Shown piece by piece: positions 1 through 8,699 of a DNA stretch of 64,000 nt. The translations under genes were made by a program, and so were the position numbers. The stretch comes from Bog-756 sp963828385 (lineage in GTDB: Bacteria > Actinomycetota > Acidimicrobiia > Acidimicrobiales > RAAP-2): assembly GCA_963828385.1 (NCBI GenBank), contig CAWHEF010000002.1, positions 2,046,001-2,110,000 of the forward strand, written 5' to 3'. How positions within the stretch are numbered: position 1 is the stretch's first letter; the number at the start of each line of letters is the position of its first letter. The notes below the pieces were generated by a model. It was given only the letters and a program-made list of their open reading frames with translations. It did no database searches and had not been told where the DNA came from.

Positions 1-282
1 TCCCGCCAGGTCGATGGTCGCCGGTAGCAAGTCGAGGTGCTCGACACCGGCCACCGGTTTGATTGCATCAGTAGCCCCGGTTTTGCGCACGAACACGTCG
101 TGCAGCGAGAGGTCGAGCGCGTCGGGGTCGAACCCCAACGAGTAGGTGAGGCAGGCCTGCGGATCGAGATCGACCACCAGAGTGCGTCGGCCCAGCTCGG
201 CGACGGCCACACCCAGCGAGTGCACGGTCGTCGTCTTGGCGACACCGCCCTTCTGATTCGCCACCGCAACCACGTCGGACAC
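1..282 (-). CDS. ParA/Soj-family ATPase, C-terminus cut off by the window edge
   Basis: The 94 codons present start at a GTG (282-280), with an in-frame TAG four codons upstream. The deviant Walker A motif KGGVAKTT lies at residues 11-18, and VVDLDPQ follows at about 36-42. This is the amino-terminal nucleotide-binding half of a ParA/MinD-type ATPase. Such proteins position chromosomes, plasmids or protein complexes by ATP-driven dimerisation on DNA or membrane. No ParB or parS site is visible, so the cargo cannot be named. The rest of the protein lies outside the window. Confidence 0.9.
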   Translation of the reverse strand, partial: MSDVVAVANQKGGVAKTTTVHSLGVAVAELGRRTLVVDLDPQACLTYSLGFDPDALDLSLHDVFVRKTGATDAIKPVAGVEHLDLLPATIDLAG

Positions 283-341
283 AGGCGGAGTCTATTCCTC
301 GGTAAGGATGGCCACCGAGGTGCGTCGCGTGTCGTCGAGGC

Positions 342-645
342 TCAGGGGACGAGCCCGGAGCGCTCGAGCGTCTTCGCGAGCTCGGTGCTCCCCCGCCCGG
401 GGAGCGGCCGGAAGGCGTCGAAGGTGTCCGTGACCACCTCTCCCGATTTCGGTGCCGACCACGTGCCGACCACGCTTCCATCGTTGACGACGGTCGGACG
501 GCCGACCCGTTGCGGCTGAGCACCCGGCGGCCGAGGTCGTCGGGAAGCGTCGGACTCCGATCCCGATACCCGAACAGCAGCTCGTCGAAGGCGGGGAGGA
601 GGACCGTCCCTCGTGCGTGGCCATCGATCAGGGCTGTCGCTCTCC
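342..645 (-). pseudogene. Remnant of an AlkZ-like (winged-helix DNA glycosylase) C-terminal domain
   Basis: One minus-strand frame carries VLLPAFDELLFGYRDRS, typical of the C-terminal part of the AlkZ/YcaQ-like winged-helix family. A second frame then continues with VGRPTVVNDGSVVGTW and runs to a TGA at 342. The two halves join if one G is added to the GGG run near 506-508, giving NGVGRPTVV. The N-terminal two thirds of the family are missing, because the homology starts only about 35 bp from the 3' end of the tRNA-Arg gene. So there are two defects: loss of the 5' part, and a frameshift that could be real or a sequencing error. Family assignment rests on remembered motifs. The 5' boundary is approximate. 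Confidence 0.55.
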
Positions 646-679
646 TCGGGCAGGCTCGGCCCGCTCTCGAACCACGACG

Positions 680-752
680 CGCCCCGGCAGGAGTCGAACC
701 CGCAACCTGATGGGTAGAAACCACCTGCTCTATCCAATTGAGCTACAGGGGC
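680..752 (-). tRNA. tRNA-Arg (anticodon TCT), irregular acceptor stem
   Basis: The minus strand folds with D stem GCTC/GAGC, anticodon stem GGTGG/CCATC around loop TTTCTAC (anticodon TCT), and T arm GCGGG-TTCGACT-CCTGC. The 5' acceptor strand is GCCCCTG but the 3' strand reads CGGGGC, one base short, so U6 bulges out or two pairs are lost. A fifth G in the GGGG run would restore a normal seven-pair stem. This is either a sequencing slip or a damaged tRNA. Confidence 0.85.
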
Positions 753-822
753 CGGCCCACCAGCGTACGGCACCGTCAGGTGTCCGGGTCCACGGAGGTC
801 TGTGCCAGACTGGTGCCTCCTT

Positions 823-896
823 GGTGACCGTAGCTCAGCTGGCAGAGCGCCGGGATGTGGCCCCGGAGGTCGCGGGTTCGAGCCCCGTCGGTCACC
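823..896 (+). tRNA. tRNA-His (anticodon GTG)
   Basis: A full cloverleaf is present. The acceptor is GTGACCG/CGGTCAC with the extra 5' G (823) opposite the C73 discriminator, the hallmark of tRNA-His. Anticodon stem CCGGG/CCCGG encloses ATGTGGC. T arm is GCGGG-TTCGAGC-CCCGT. The CCA end is not encoded beyond C73. Confidence 0.95.
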
Positions 897-961
897 CTCG
901 AGTCCCCGACGGACGGCCCCGACATCGTGCTCGGGTACCGGGGAGTACCTTTGCAGGACAC

Positions 962-1036
962 GCGCCTCTAGCTCAACGGCAGAGCAACGGACTCTTAATC
1001 CGCAGGTTCTGGGTTCAAATCCCAGGGGGCGCACCA
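962..1036 (+). tRNA. tRNA-Lys (anticodon CTT), CCA encoded
   Basis: Acceptor GCGCCTC pairs with GGGGCGC, followed by A73 and an encoded CCA at 1034-1036. Anticodon loop CTCTTAA gives anticodon CTT. The anticodon stem has one A-C mismatch at its outer pair (27-43). T arm is CTGGG-TTCAAAT-CCCAG. Confidence 0.95.
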
Positions 1037-1189
1037 ATTTTCCTAGTCAGTGCAGTTTTCTTTCTCAAGGTTGCGTCCAAAAACTGCGCGTAGGAAGACT
1101 GGAGAGCCGCTGCACGCATGGCGATCATTCGGTGATCTCCCATCGAAGCGCCTCACGATCATCCGAATTTCGATCGGTACTCTTGCGAA

Positions 1190-1738
<549 letters not shown>

Positions 1739-1740
1739 CC

Positions 1741-1760
1741 GTCGGGCTTGCTCGCCCGAC
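1741..1760 (+). terminator. Hairpin just after the DHFR-like gene
   Basis: GTCGGGC-TTGCTC-GCCCGAC forms a perfect 7-bp stem with a 6-base loop two bases past the stop codon. There is no T tract, as is common for actinobacterial terminators, so the role is inferred from position. Confidence 0.5.
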
Positions 1761-2084
1761 CCGGCCGCATCATGAAGCCCTGGTTCGCGGCTCTTGCGCG
1801 CCCCACCGCAGCGGTTCCCTCCGGCGGCGGCACGTAACAACGCCCTGGCCTGGCACACCTCCCGAGCCGGCGCCGTATGCGAACGAGCAAGCCCCTCCCG
1901 CCCAACCCACTGCCCACCCGTCACCTCCAAAGCCGCAGGGGCAGCCACCGTCCCACCGGAGGCGACGCGCCGTACCAAGGGCAGCGCCAGAACTGCACCA
2001 CCACGGCACCATCGCCCAATTTTCAGCAGCCTGCTAAGTGAGGGCGTTCACCACAGGAGTGACCTCTCGACCGGGAACCCGCCC
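1761..2084. other. Intergenic region between convergent genes
   Basis: This stretch between the DHFR-like gene (plus) and the SGNH hydrolase (minus) has no open frame with recognisable coding character, no RNA gene and no strong repeat that I can see. Confidence 0.6.
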
Positions 2085-3161
2085 TCAGTTGCTCGGGCCG
2101 AGGCTGTCGGTGATCAGCTTGCCGATGAATGTGTAGCCGCGATTGTTGGCGTGGATGTTGCCCTGTGAGCAGTAGTAGGTGAGCTCGCAGATCTCAGCCA
2201 CCGCGGCCGGTATCTTGCCATACGGCTTCTTGTCCTGGATCGTGGTGAGAGGGGTGTCGTCGCCGGCCGTGGCCTTCTTGTACGGTGCCTGAGTGACGTT
2301 GACGAAGCTGCCGTCAGGCACCGACGTGTACGCCTTTTGGAGGGTCGGGTTCAACAGGTCGTCGAACCCGGCCACCGAGAACGTCGCCAACGCCTGGTTG
2401 GGCGAGCTCGGCGGCCACACCCAGTCGCCGAGGTCGACGTCGGGATAGGTCAGACCCACGATGTGGGCTCCGCTGTCGCCATTTGCGTTGAGAGCTTGGG
2501 TCAACGCCGAAACCAGGCTGCTCACATTGGAACCGATCGTCGTCATGTCGGCCTCCAGGCAGGCTATGAGTTGGTTGGTGGGCAAGCTCCCAGAGCAGTT
2601 GTCGATGTCGTTGCCGCCAATCGACACGGTGATCAGACTCACCTTCGCCGGGTGAGCAGAGATGAAATCGAGGACCGCTTGCTCCTGGGTCTCAGTGGGA
2701 TATGCCACAGGATCGTACGCCGCGCCTTGTCCACATCCGATGGAGTTCAACAACGACGTCGTGGTCGCCCCACTGCACCCAAAGTTCTCCAGCTGGAGCT
2801 TGTCCTTCCAGCTCACGAAGCCGGTGTATCCGACGGTAGGACCGATACCGGGCTGCAGCCCGACCGAGTATGAATCACCGAGCGAAAGATAGTAAGGCTG
2901 ATGGCGATGGTCTCCTCCACCGGCAGCGCTGGTGTCGGCACTTGTACCGACAGCGGGGGCACCCGTCTTGGGCAGCGGATCGCTCCCAGCCTTTGCGCGA
3001 ACTGAGGATGCACCGCTGATCGTGGGTGTGATGGCGATGCAAAGAACCGTCAGGCAGACGGCAGCCGCCATTGCTCGGATCGACCGTCGTCCAGGTCCAG
3101 GTTGACCATGCACAGTTTTCACCCCTGTTCCGGCTGCCGCCCCCATCGTGGTCCGCCACAT
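2085..3161 (-). CDS. Secreted SGNH/GDSL-family hydrolase
   Basis: This is a lipase or esterase of the SGNH fold. Block I GDSYS places the nucleophile serine at 97. Block III GGND is at 182-185, and the late block GNIHANNRGY holds the catalytic histidine at 337. Block V has GNIH rather than the usual DxxH, so the acid residue may be displaced or supplied elsewhere. A signal sequence follows a basic stretch: the hydrophobic run is about residues 31-50, ending near SGASS, and a 40-residue Ser/Thr/Gly/Ala linker precedes the enzyme. Four or more cysteines in the mature part suit disulfides outside the cell. The start ATG has AAAGGG just upstream; an internal Met at 31 is an alternative. It is monocistronic. 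The substrate is unknown. Confidence 0.88.
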   Translation of the reverse strand: MWRTTMGAAAGTGVKTVHGQPGPGRRSIRAMAAAVCLTVLCIAITPTISGASSVRAKAGSDPLPKTGAPAVGTSADTSAAGGGDHRHQPYYLSLGDSYSVGLQPGIGPTVGYTGFVSWKDKLQLENFGCSGATTTSLLNSIGCGQGAAYDPVAYPTETQEQAVLDFISAHPAKVSLITVSIGGNDIDNCSGSLPTNQLIACLEADMTTIGSNVSSLVSALTQALNANGDSGAHIVGLTYPDVDLGDWVWPPSSPNQALATFSVAGFDDLLNPTLQKAYTSVPDGSFVNVTQAPYKKATAGDDTPLTTIQDKKPYGKIPAAVAEICELTYYCSQGNIHANNRGYTFIGKLITDSLGPSN

Positions 3162-3286
3162 GATCCCTTTGCTCTAGCACGGCTGTTTGGAAGCTGGCAA
3201 CCGGCAAGAACAGGTGGGGCCTGTTGCCTCACGTAGCATCCTCCTCTGTCCGTCGGGGAGGCACTAGGGACTCTCGAGCGGCATCG

Positions 3287-4018
3287 TCAGACTACGGCTT
3301 CGAGAGTCTCCTGGGACACGGCGCCCAACGCGTCGGCGAAGCCATTGGGCGCACGGCCGACGCGGCGAGCGCTGGTCGTCACCACCGACGTGGCGTCGTA
3401 GCGAATCCGGTAACCGGCAGCCACTGCCCGGTTGTGCAGGTCACGATCCTCACCGCTGGAGAGTTCGGCGAACCCTCCGAGATCGGTGTAGAGGGCCGCG
3501 CCGAAACCGAGACTGGCACCGTGGATCGGTCCCGGCTCGTCGCGGTATTGCGCCGTCCAGCGATCCCTGGTCGTGGTGACATGGCCCGACCAGTCCGTCA
3601 CCGCGACGCGTCCCGCCCACATCTCGACGCCCGAGTGAGCTGCTTCCACCTGGGTGGTGAGCCAATCCACGGGGACGGTCGAGTCGGCATCTGTGGTCGC
3701 TAGCCAGATCTCGGAGGCGTCGATGTCTGGCCAACCACCCACGAGGGTGGCACACCCGGACTGACGGGCCATACCCACTTTGGCGCATTGGCGCCTCAGC
3801 ACGAATGCCTCGTGTTGGGCAGCCCACCTGTGGGCGATGTCCGAGCTTGCATCACCGCAGTTGTCGAGGACGATGGCCACCCGACGCCGCAGTACAGATG
3901 GCAGGGCCTCGACTGCCGCCTCGATCGATCGCAGACAAAACGGGAGGGACTCCTCTTCGTCGTGCACAGGCAGGACGACCCCGACAGTGCTGACAGGGCC
4001 GGACAGAGCACCGTTCAC
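3287..4018 (-). CDS. Family 2 glycosyltransferase
   Basis: The protein has 243 residues from a GTG at 4018, which overlaps the methyltransferase stop in a GTGA junction. This start puts the GT-A opening VVLPVHDEEESLP at residues 14-26 as expected. A DAD metal/sugar-nucleotide motif lies at 110-112 and GEDRDLHNRAVAAGY near the C-terminus corresponds to the ED motif of inverting GT2 enzymes. A Met further upstream would add a tail overlapping the methyltransferase and is unlikely. No membrane segment is seen, so a cytoplasmic or peripheral enzyme is likely. With the methyltransferase and acyl-CoA dehydrogenase it forms a known actinobacterial gene grouping thought to modify a glycoconjugate. 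The sugar is unknown. Confidence 0.85.
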   Translation of the reverse strand: MNGALSGPVSTVGVVLPVHDEEESLPFCLRSIEAAVEALPSVLRRRVAIVLDNCGDASSDIAHRWAAQHEAFVLRRQCAKVGMARQSGCATLVGGWPDIDASEIWLATTDADSTVPVDWLTTQVEAAHSGVEMWAGRVAVTDWSGHVTTTRDRWTAQYRDEPGPIHGASLGFGAALYTDLGGFAELSSGEDRDLHNRAVAAGYRIRYDATSVVTTSARRVGRAPNGFADALGAVSQETLEAVV

Positions 4019-4584
4019 GACTGGCGCTCCCAGATGTCGAGAAGAAATTCGATTTCGCTGTGGTGGACAACCTGGCTGAGCCCTGAGGTGCTCCCGATCA
4101 ACGCGTGGGCGCAATCGCCGGTCAGCGGGTAGTCCGTCTTTCCCCGCCAGTGGACAGCAACGACGTTCGCCCCAGGGCGAGTGGAACCGATCACCCGCTC
4201 CATCAGTATCGCCAGATCGGATCGGGCGAAGTAGTAGGCCACCTCACTCAGCACGATGAGATCGAATGTCTCGGTTGGCCACTGTTCTGGAGTCGTTCGA
4301 ACCTCCACCGACACGTGCGGCGCCGTAGCGAGCCGCTCAGACGCCCGCTGCACCGCCGCCGGGATGATGTCTGTCGAGAGCAGTCGATCGCACCGCTGGG
4401 CAAGCATCTCGGTGAGTACCCCGATGGAACATCCCGGCTCGTAAGCGGAGGCATAACGCTCCCGGGGCAGACTGGCGATGGTCAGGGCGTATTTGCGGCG
4501 CTCGTACGGGCTGGTCTCGAAACCCCAGGGATCGGACTCTTCGCGGTACATCTCCTCGAAGTAGGAGCGATCGGTCGACGTCAT
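4015..4584 (-). CDS. NodS-like SAM-dependent methyltransferase
   Basis: The start is ATG 4584, preceded by GGAGG seven bases upstream and overlapping the stop of the preceding reading frame (ATGA). The N-terminal YFEEMYREESDPWGFETSPYE block is typical of the NodS branch. Motif I EPGCSIG is at 49-55, and FDLIVLSEVAYYF supplies motif IV. NodS proteins N-methylate an amino sugar after deacetylation. Here the deacetylase gene just upstream is only a remnant, which raises the question of what this enzyme still acts on. Its 3' end overlaps the glycosyltransferase start by four bases, so translation is probably coupled. Confidence 0.85.
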   Translation of the reverse strand: MTSTDRSYFEEMYREESDPWGFETSPYERRKYALTIASLPRERYASAYEPGCSIGVLTEMLAQRCDRLLSTDIIPAAVQRASERLATAPHVSVEVRTTPEQWPTETFDLIVLSEVAYYFARSDLAILMERVIGSTRPGANVVAVHWRGKTDYPLTGDCAHALIGSTSGLSQVVHHSEIEFLLDIWERQS

Positions 4585-4868
4585 CGCTCCGCCTCCATGA
4601 ACACCTCGAAGGTGCGCCAGAATCGACGCAACACCACCCCGTGCTGAGCCCATCCCAGGTGTTCGGACATCGGGATGGCGAAGCCAGCCGTCACTGTGAG
4701 CGACGACCGAACTGTCGCGTCATCATCCGGGTGCCCGTCGGCATGCCAGGAGAGCGAAATGAGAGAAGAGAGACGCCTCGAGCTCGACCGCTCGTGCTCG
4801 TGCTCGTGCTCGTGCTCCTGGCTCCCCGCGTGGAGCTCGGCCACGACTATCGACACTTCTCGTCGCAT
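4581..4868 (-). pseudogene. Shrunken remnant of a PIG-L-type deacetylase
   Basis: A 95-codon frame sits where operons of this kind carry a PIG-L LmbE-like deacetylase of about 230-250 residues. It keeps SWHADGHPDDD, resembling the late W..DGHPDH zinc/catalytic segment, and ends VLRRFWRTFEVFMEAER like the family C-terminus. The N-terminal AHPDDE zinc motif and most of the core are gone. A (CTCGTG) hexamer tract inserts an HEHEHEHE run. It overlaps the acyl-CoA dehydrogenase end by 22 bp and the methyltransferase start by 4 bp, so it may persist as a translation bridge. Family assignment is inferred from context and short motifs. It could instead be an unrelated small protein. Confidence 0.45.
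4791..4820. repeat. Hexanucleotide repeat CTCGTG x5 (last copy CTCCTG)
   Basis: There are five 6-bp units inside the PIG-L remnant, read on the minus strand as alternating His and Glu codons. The length is a multiple of three, so slippage would not shift the frame. Confidence 0.85.
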
Positions 4869-5830
4869 TCGGTAAGACCCAGAGCCCGAGCGTCCTGTGG
4901 ACCGTGATATTGGGCGAGGTAGACGTAGAGGTCGGCAGCACGGCGTCCCTGCTCAGCGTCGTGGCAGAGCGGCCGCGCCCCTGTCGCTGCCGCCACATGG
5001 CCCAGCACCTGCAAGGCGGCATGGTGGACGGCGTGGCGGACCACCAACGCCCGTCGCCGAGCTTCGCCCTTTGCATCCCTAGGATCGGCATCGATCTCGT
5101 CCGCCGCGTGCTCGAGTACGCGTCGCATCAGGTCCACATGGGCCACGGCATACCCGAGCTCCGCCGCCACGAGGTCGGACGGGTGCGTCGAGACCGACGT
5201 CACCCGGTCCAGCAACGCCCTTGCCCCTCCGAACCAGCACGCCGCCACCCCGACAGCCCCGGCCCAAAAGCCCGGCCGCTCGAGGTAGAAGCCTGGTCCA
5301 CTGATGGCGCCGGTTCCCGGGACCGGCGGCCCGCCGAACCGCAGGGTCTCGCTCAGCGAGTCGGCCATACCCACCGACGGCCACGATTGCGGGTGCACAT
5401 GCACCACGTGGTCGGTTACAGAGACGTCGAAGAGTCGGTAGCCGTCGTCGGCCTCGGCTGTCACCAGCGCCCGGTCGAGGTAGGTGCTCCCGGAGCAGAA
5501 CGGCTTGTCTCCTTCGAGCTGCCAACCTTCAGGACCGAGGAAGGCACGGGTCCCACCCATCGATGGGCGCGCCGTCCATACGCCGTAGACCGCCCCCGCT
5601 ACCGGTTCCATCGCTGCCTCGTCCAGAATGGCGAGGGCGTCCATGTGGCCCTCGGCGAGACGGCCGAGGGACAGGTCCTGTCCAGACCAGTCAGCCAGCG
5701 CGCCGAAGCGAACCCGGGTCGCCCCGGAGCCCGGCTTCGGCGCACCGTCCGGACAGAGGGCCACGATCTGACGCAGGTGTTGCCACGGAGCCGCCGCTGG
5801 GGCGGCATCCACCGCGGCAGCGAGAGGCAT
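4847..5830 (-). CDS. Acyl-CoA dehydrogenase-like flavoprotein of a glycoconjugate operon
   Basis: The 327-residue protein is related to acyl-CoA dehydrogenases but shorter than the usual 380. MEPVAGAVYGVW replaces the classic middle-domain start, GWQLEGDKPFCSGSTYLDRALVTAE matches the FAD-binding beta domain, and RVLEHAADEID with RHAVHHAALQVLGHVAAATGARPLCHD matches the C-terminal helical bundle. It is the first gene of the minus-strand run into the PIG-L remnant, methyltransferase and glycosyltransferase. In related bacteria this divergent dehydrogenase travels with those partners rather than with beta-oxidation genes. The substrate is unknown. Confidence 0.8.
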   Translation of the reverse strand: MPLAAAVDAAPAAAPWQHLRQIVALCPDGAPKPGSGATRVRFGALADWSGQDLSLGRLAEGHMDALAILDEAAMEPVAGAVYGVWTARPSMGGTRAFLGPEGWQLEGDKPFCSGSTYLDRALVTAEADDGYRLFDVSVTDHVVHVHPQSWPSVGMADSLSETLRFGGPPVPGTGAISGPGFYLERPGFWAGAVGVAACWFGGARALLDRVTSVSTHPSDLVAAELGYAVAHVDLMRRVLEHAADEIDADPRDAKGEARRRALVVRHAVHHAALQVLGHVAAATGARPLCHDAEQGRRAADLYVYLAQYHGPQDARALGLTECDEKCR

Positions 5831-6001
5831 ACAGAACGAACTACCCCGGGTGCTCGGTCTTCAAACGTCGTATTGCCACGGCATCACAGCTCGGTCCCGA
5901 CCGGCGAGCAATGCGCAATCTGACGGGCCCGTGCACGCCCGCTTCGCCGCCGGTCATTCCTGTTCTGGCAGATCACAGACCGTCCGCCTACCGTTTGTCC
6001 G

Positions 6002-6898
6002 ATGACCAAGGGCCGATTGGAGCCAGATCAAGGAGCGAGCCCGGTGCCGTTCGAGATCGGACTGTTCGAACACGAAGGCGTTGACCTCTACTACGAAGTC
6101 CACGGGCAGGGGCCGCGGGTGCTCGTGTTCACCCACGGAATTCTGATGGACTCCTCCATGAACCGAAGGCTTGCCACCGATCTCGCCCTCGCTGGAAACC
6201 GGGTGGTCCTCCTCGACCTCCCCGGACACGGCCAGTCCGCCAAACCCCAGCGGGCCTCCTACCACCGGATGGACACGTACTCCGAGCACGTCGTCGCCCT
6301 GATGGACCATCTCGGGGTGGACGAAGCGGCCATCGGCGGGGTGTCGCTCGGCGGCAACGTGAGCTTGCTCGTGGCGGCACTCGCTCCCGGCCGCGTCCGG
6401 GCCCTCATCATCGAGATGCCGGTGCTCGAGTGGGCCCTCCCGGCGGCAGCCATCACCTTCGTCCCCATGCTCCTCGCCGTTCACTTCGCCCGACCCTTGG
6501 TCCACCGGGCCGCGTCCTTCTTCCGTCGCCTTCCCCGCACCGGCAACGGACCGGTGGACAGCATGATGAACTCCTTGTCCAACGAACCGGCGGAGACCGC
6601 GGCAGTGCTGCATGGTGTCTTGGCCGGCCCCATCGCCCCGACAGTCGACCAGCGTGCCGCCATGGATGTTCCCGCCCTGGTCATCGGTCACCGGGCCGAC
6701 CGGATCCACCCGTTCCACGACGCCGAGCAGCTCGCCCGTCGTCTTCCCCGGGGCCGGCTGGTACAGGCCGACTCCCTCCTCGAGCTGCGTGTCCACCCCG
6801 AACGGCTGACCGTCGAGATCGCCGGGTTCCTCGACGCGGCCTGGTCCGAACCGGCGGGATCGGACCTCCCGACCCAGCGCGAGCGCCGGCTCGGCTGA
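6002..6898 (+). CDS. Alpha/beta-fold hydrolase, copy 1 of a paralogous pair
   Basis: The 298-residue cytoplasmic hydrolase has an oxyanion-side HGILMDSSMNRRLA at 45-58, nucleophile elbow GVSLGG with Ser116, a cap region 141-200, Asp233 in RADRIHPF, and a C-terminal histidine candidate at 265. It is about three quarters identical by eye, without gaps, to the copy at 10473-11399; both keep the same unusual PAAAITFVPMLLAVHF cap segment. The substrate is unknown; esterase, epoxide hydrolase or C-C hydrolase are all possible. The ATG at 6002 begins a run of residues not found in the paralog, so the first 15 residues are less certain. Confidence 0.85.
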   Translation: MTKGRLEPDQGASPVPFEIGLFEHEGVDLYYEVHGQGPRVLVFTHGILMDSSMNRRLATDLALAGNRVVLLDLPGHGQSAKPQRASYHRMDTYSEHVVALMDHLGVDEAAIGGVSLGGNVSLLVAALAPGRVRALIIEMPVLEWALPAAAITFVPMLLAVHFARPLVHRAASFFRRLPRTGNGPVDSMMNSLSNEPAETAAVLHGVLAGPIAPTVDQRAAMDVPALVIGHRADRIHPFHDAEQLARRLPRGRLVQADSLLELRVHPERLTVEIAGFLDAAWSEPAGSDLPTQRERRLG

Positions 6899-6919
6899 GA
6901 TGACGACCGGTCCGGTGGT

Positions 6920-7510
6920 TCAGCCGGTCGACCGACCGAAGAACGAGCTCTCGATCACGTAGAAGACGGTGATCGCCGCGAACAGCACAACACTCGCCAC
7001 AGCACTGCCGAAGGCGACGAGGGTGGCGATCAGATAGATGAAGGGGCCGGGTAGGTAGCTTCGTGAGATACCGCTCACCACCCGAGGATCGGCGTCGCCG
7101 CGCAACAGCCTCCCGCCCACCGATGCGTGAAACCACAGGGCGTTGAACAAGATCGCCGTGATGGTGAGATTCGCACCGTAGACGAGAGCCGCCGACTCCA
7201 GGCCGGGACCTCGGAAGTGCTCGGCGATCAGGGCCGTCGGAAATGGGATGAACGCCACCAGCATGAGAAACAGGACATTGAGCACGAGGAAGGATCGATT
7301 GACCCGCTGGATCTGCTCGAACACGGTGTGATGGTTGATCCAGATGATGCCGATGGTGACGAAGCTGACCGCATAGGCGACATAGCTCGGCCATGCTCGG
7401 AGGAGCGAGGCCGACAGGTCATGGCCGGTTGCCCTCACGTCGAGGATCAGCAGGGTCGCCGCGATGGCGAAGACTCCGTCGCTGAAAGTCTCGAGCCTCG
7501 ACGTGGGCAT
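6920..7510 (-). CDS. TMEM175 (DUF1211)-family membrane protein, putative potassium channel
   Basis: From ATG 7510 the protein has 196 residues and begins MPTSRLETFSDGVFAIAATLL. The FSDGVFAIAATLL motif in the first helix is diagnostic of prokaryotic TMEM175 channels and forms part of the ion pathway. About six hydrophobic segments follow. Bacterial members of about 200 residues with six helices assemble as tetramers that leak K+. A longer reading frame to 7615 would overlap the aldose epimerase gene and is rejected, because the motif belongs near the N-terminus. It lies 13 bp downstream of the epimerase, so the two are probably co-transcribed. Confidence 0.9.
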   Translation of the reverse strand: MPTSRLETFSDGVFAIAATLLILDVRATGHDLSASLLRAWPSYVAYAVSFVTIGIIWINHHTVFEQIQRVNRSFLVLNVLFLMLVAFIPFPTALIAEHFRGPGLESAALVYGANLTITAILFNALWFHASVGGRLLRGDADPRVVSGISRSYLPGPFIYLIATLVAFGSAVASVVLFAAITVFYVIESSFFGRSTG

Positions 7511-7523
7511 CGGGAAGCCGAGC

Positions 7524-8486
7524 TCAGTCCGGGAAGCTCGGGACGATCCCCCACGACCCCTGCCATCGGGAACCGGTACCGAGGACGACGAGGTCGGTCC
7601 CGGAACGGAACGCATCCGGTGGACAGCTCATTGGTTCCACGGCGACGCCGGTCCGGCGGACGTCCGGTTCCAGGGAGTCTCCTGTGAACACCATGAAGTA
7701 CCTGAACTGCTCGTCGGCCCACAGCCTCGTACTGGTGTGACCGTCGGGGTGCGACAGGGTTATGTGTGCCCGTCCGTCGTCATCGCGGTCGAAGGCCGTA
7801 TACGCCGTGTCGAGCTTCGTCACGTCGATCAGGCGTCCTTTGTTGAAGTCGAACTCGCTGCCGGAGACAGGGGCCATACCGGTCGGTAGGCCACGGTCGT
7901 CGGTCACCAGTCGTTGAGAAGCCGGAACGGTGAGCACCACCTGGTCGACCTTGGGTGTTCCGAGCGTCAGGTAGGGATGAAAGCCGATCCCGAACGGAAG
8001 GTCGTCCCTCCCGAGGTTCTCGGCGTTCGCCACGACCGTCAGACCGTCACGGCCCAGTCGGTACTCGAGTGAGAGACCGAGACAGAACGGATAGGCCGGT
8101 GAGGCATGGATTTCGCAGGCCAGCGTGACCCGGTTCTGGGCACGCCCCACCATCCGCCAGGGCACCCACCGGACAAGGCCGTGGATGGCGTTGTGACGCT
8201 GTGGCTCGTCCAGAGGCGCCTGGGCCTCGGCATCGCCAAACCGGTACTTGCCGTCGCCGAGTCGATTCGGCCACGGTGCCAGCACCTGTCCCCGGCCTCC
8301 ATGACTCCACTCGGACGGGCTGAATCCCTCTATGACCGGCCGGTCATCAATGGTGAAGGAGCGCAACGTCGCCCCCACTTCGGTCACCACCGCTCGCTGA
8401 TAGCCGTGGCCGATGACCCACTGGGCACCCGTGGTGGCCGCCCAATCGGCAGGTCGCTGGTCTTCCGCTGCTGGCAGGGGGCTCAT
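7524..8486 (-). CDS. galM: Aldose 1-epimerase (mutarotase) family protein
   Basis: This family interconverts alpha and beta anomers of aldoses. Signatures include NRLGDGKYRF at 74-83, HNAIHGL with His102, FGIGFHPYL with His170 as general acid, and VAVEPMSCPPDAF with Glu284 as general base. The 320-residue length is normal. It belongs to the broad GalM/YeaD-like group, so glucose-6-phosphate or another sugar is possible. TMEM175 follows it closely on the same strand. No signal peptide is seen. Confidence 0.88.
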   Translation of the reverse strand: MSPLPAAEDQRPADWAATTGAQWVIGHGYQRAVVTEVGATLRSFTIDDRPVIEGFSPSEWSHGGRGQVLAPWPNRLGDGKYRFGDAEAQAPLDEPQRHNAIHGLVRWVPWRMVGRAQNRVTLACEIHASPAYPFCLGLSLEYRLGRDGLTVVANAENLGRDDLPFGIGFHPYLTLGTPKVDQVVLTVPASQRLVTDDRGLPTGMAPVSGSEFDFNKGRLIDVTKLDTAYTAFDRDDDGRAHITLSHPDGHTSTRLWADEQFRYFMVFTGDSLEPDVRRTGVAVEPMSCPPDAFRSGTDLVVLGTGSRWQGSWGIVPSFPD

Positions 8487-8699
8487 GACGTTCGATCTCT
8501 CCTCCGACCACGATCCTCGTCGGGGTGGAGGAGGCGACCGGTATGGTAGGCGATGTAGCCTGCCCGGCCCACTTGACGGACCGAGGAACGGTCACCCGAC
8601 GGACCGAGCGACGGACCGGTGTGCGACCCGTGCGGCGGTGGTGCCGATGGAGACACGGCCTCGCAGGACTTCTGTTTTCACGGACGAGGAGCCGGTGCC

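Noticed and set aside
4791..4820. HEHEHEHE run read as a metal-binding segment
   Set aside because: It is the direct translation of a CTCGTG hexamer repeat within a decayed gene, so function is not needed to explain it.
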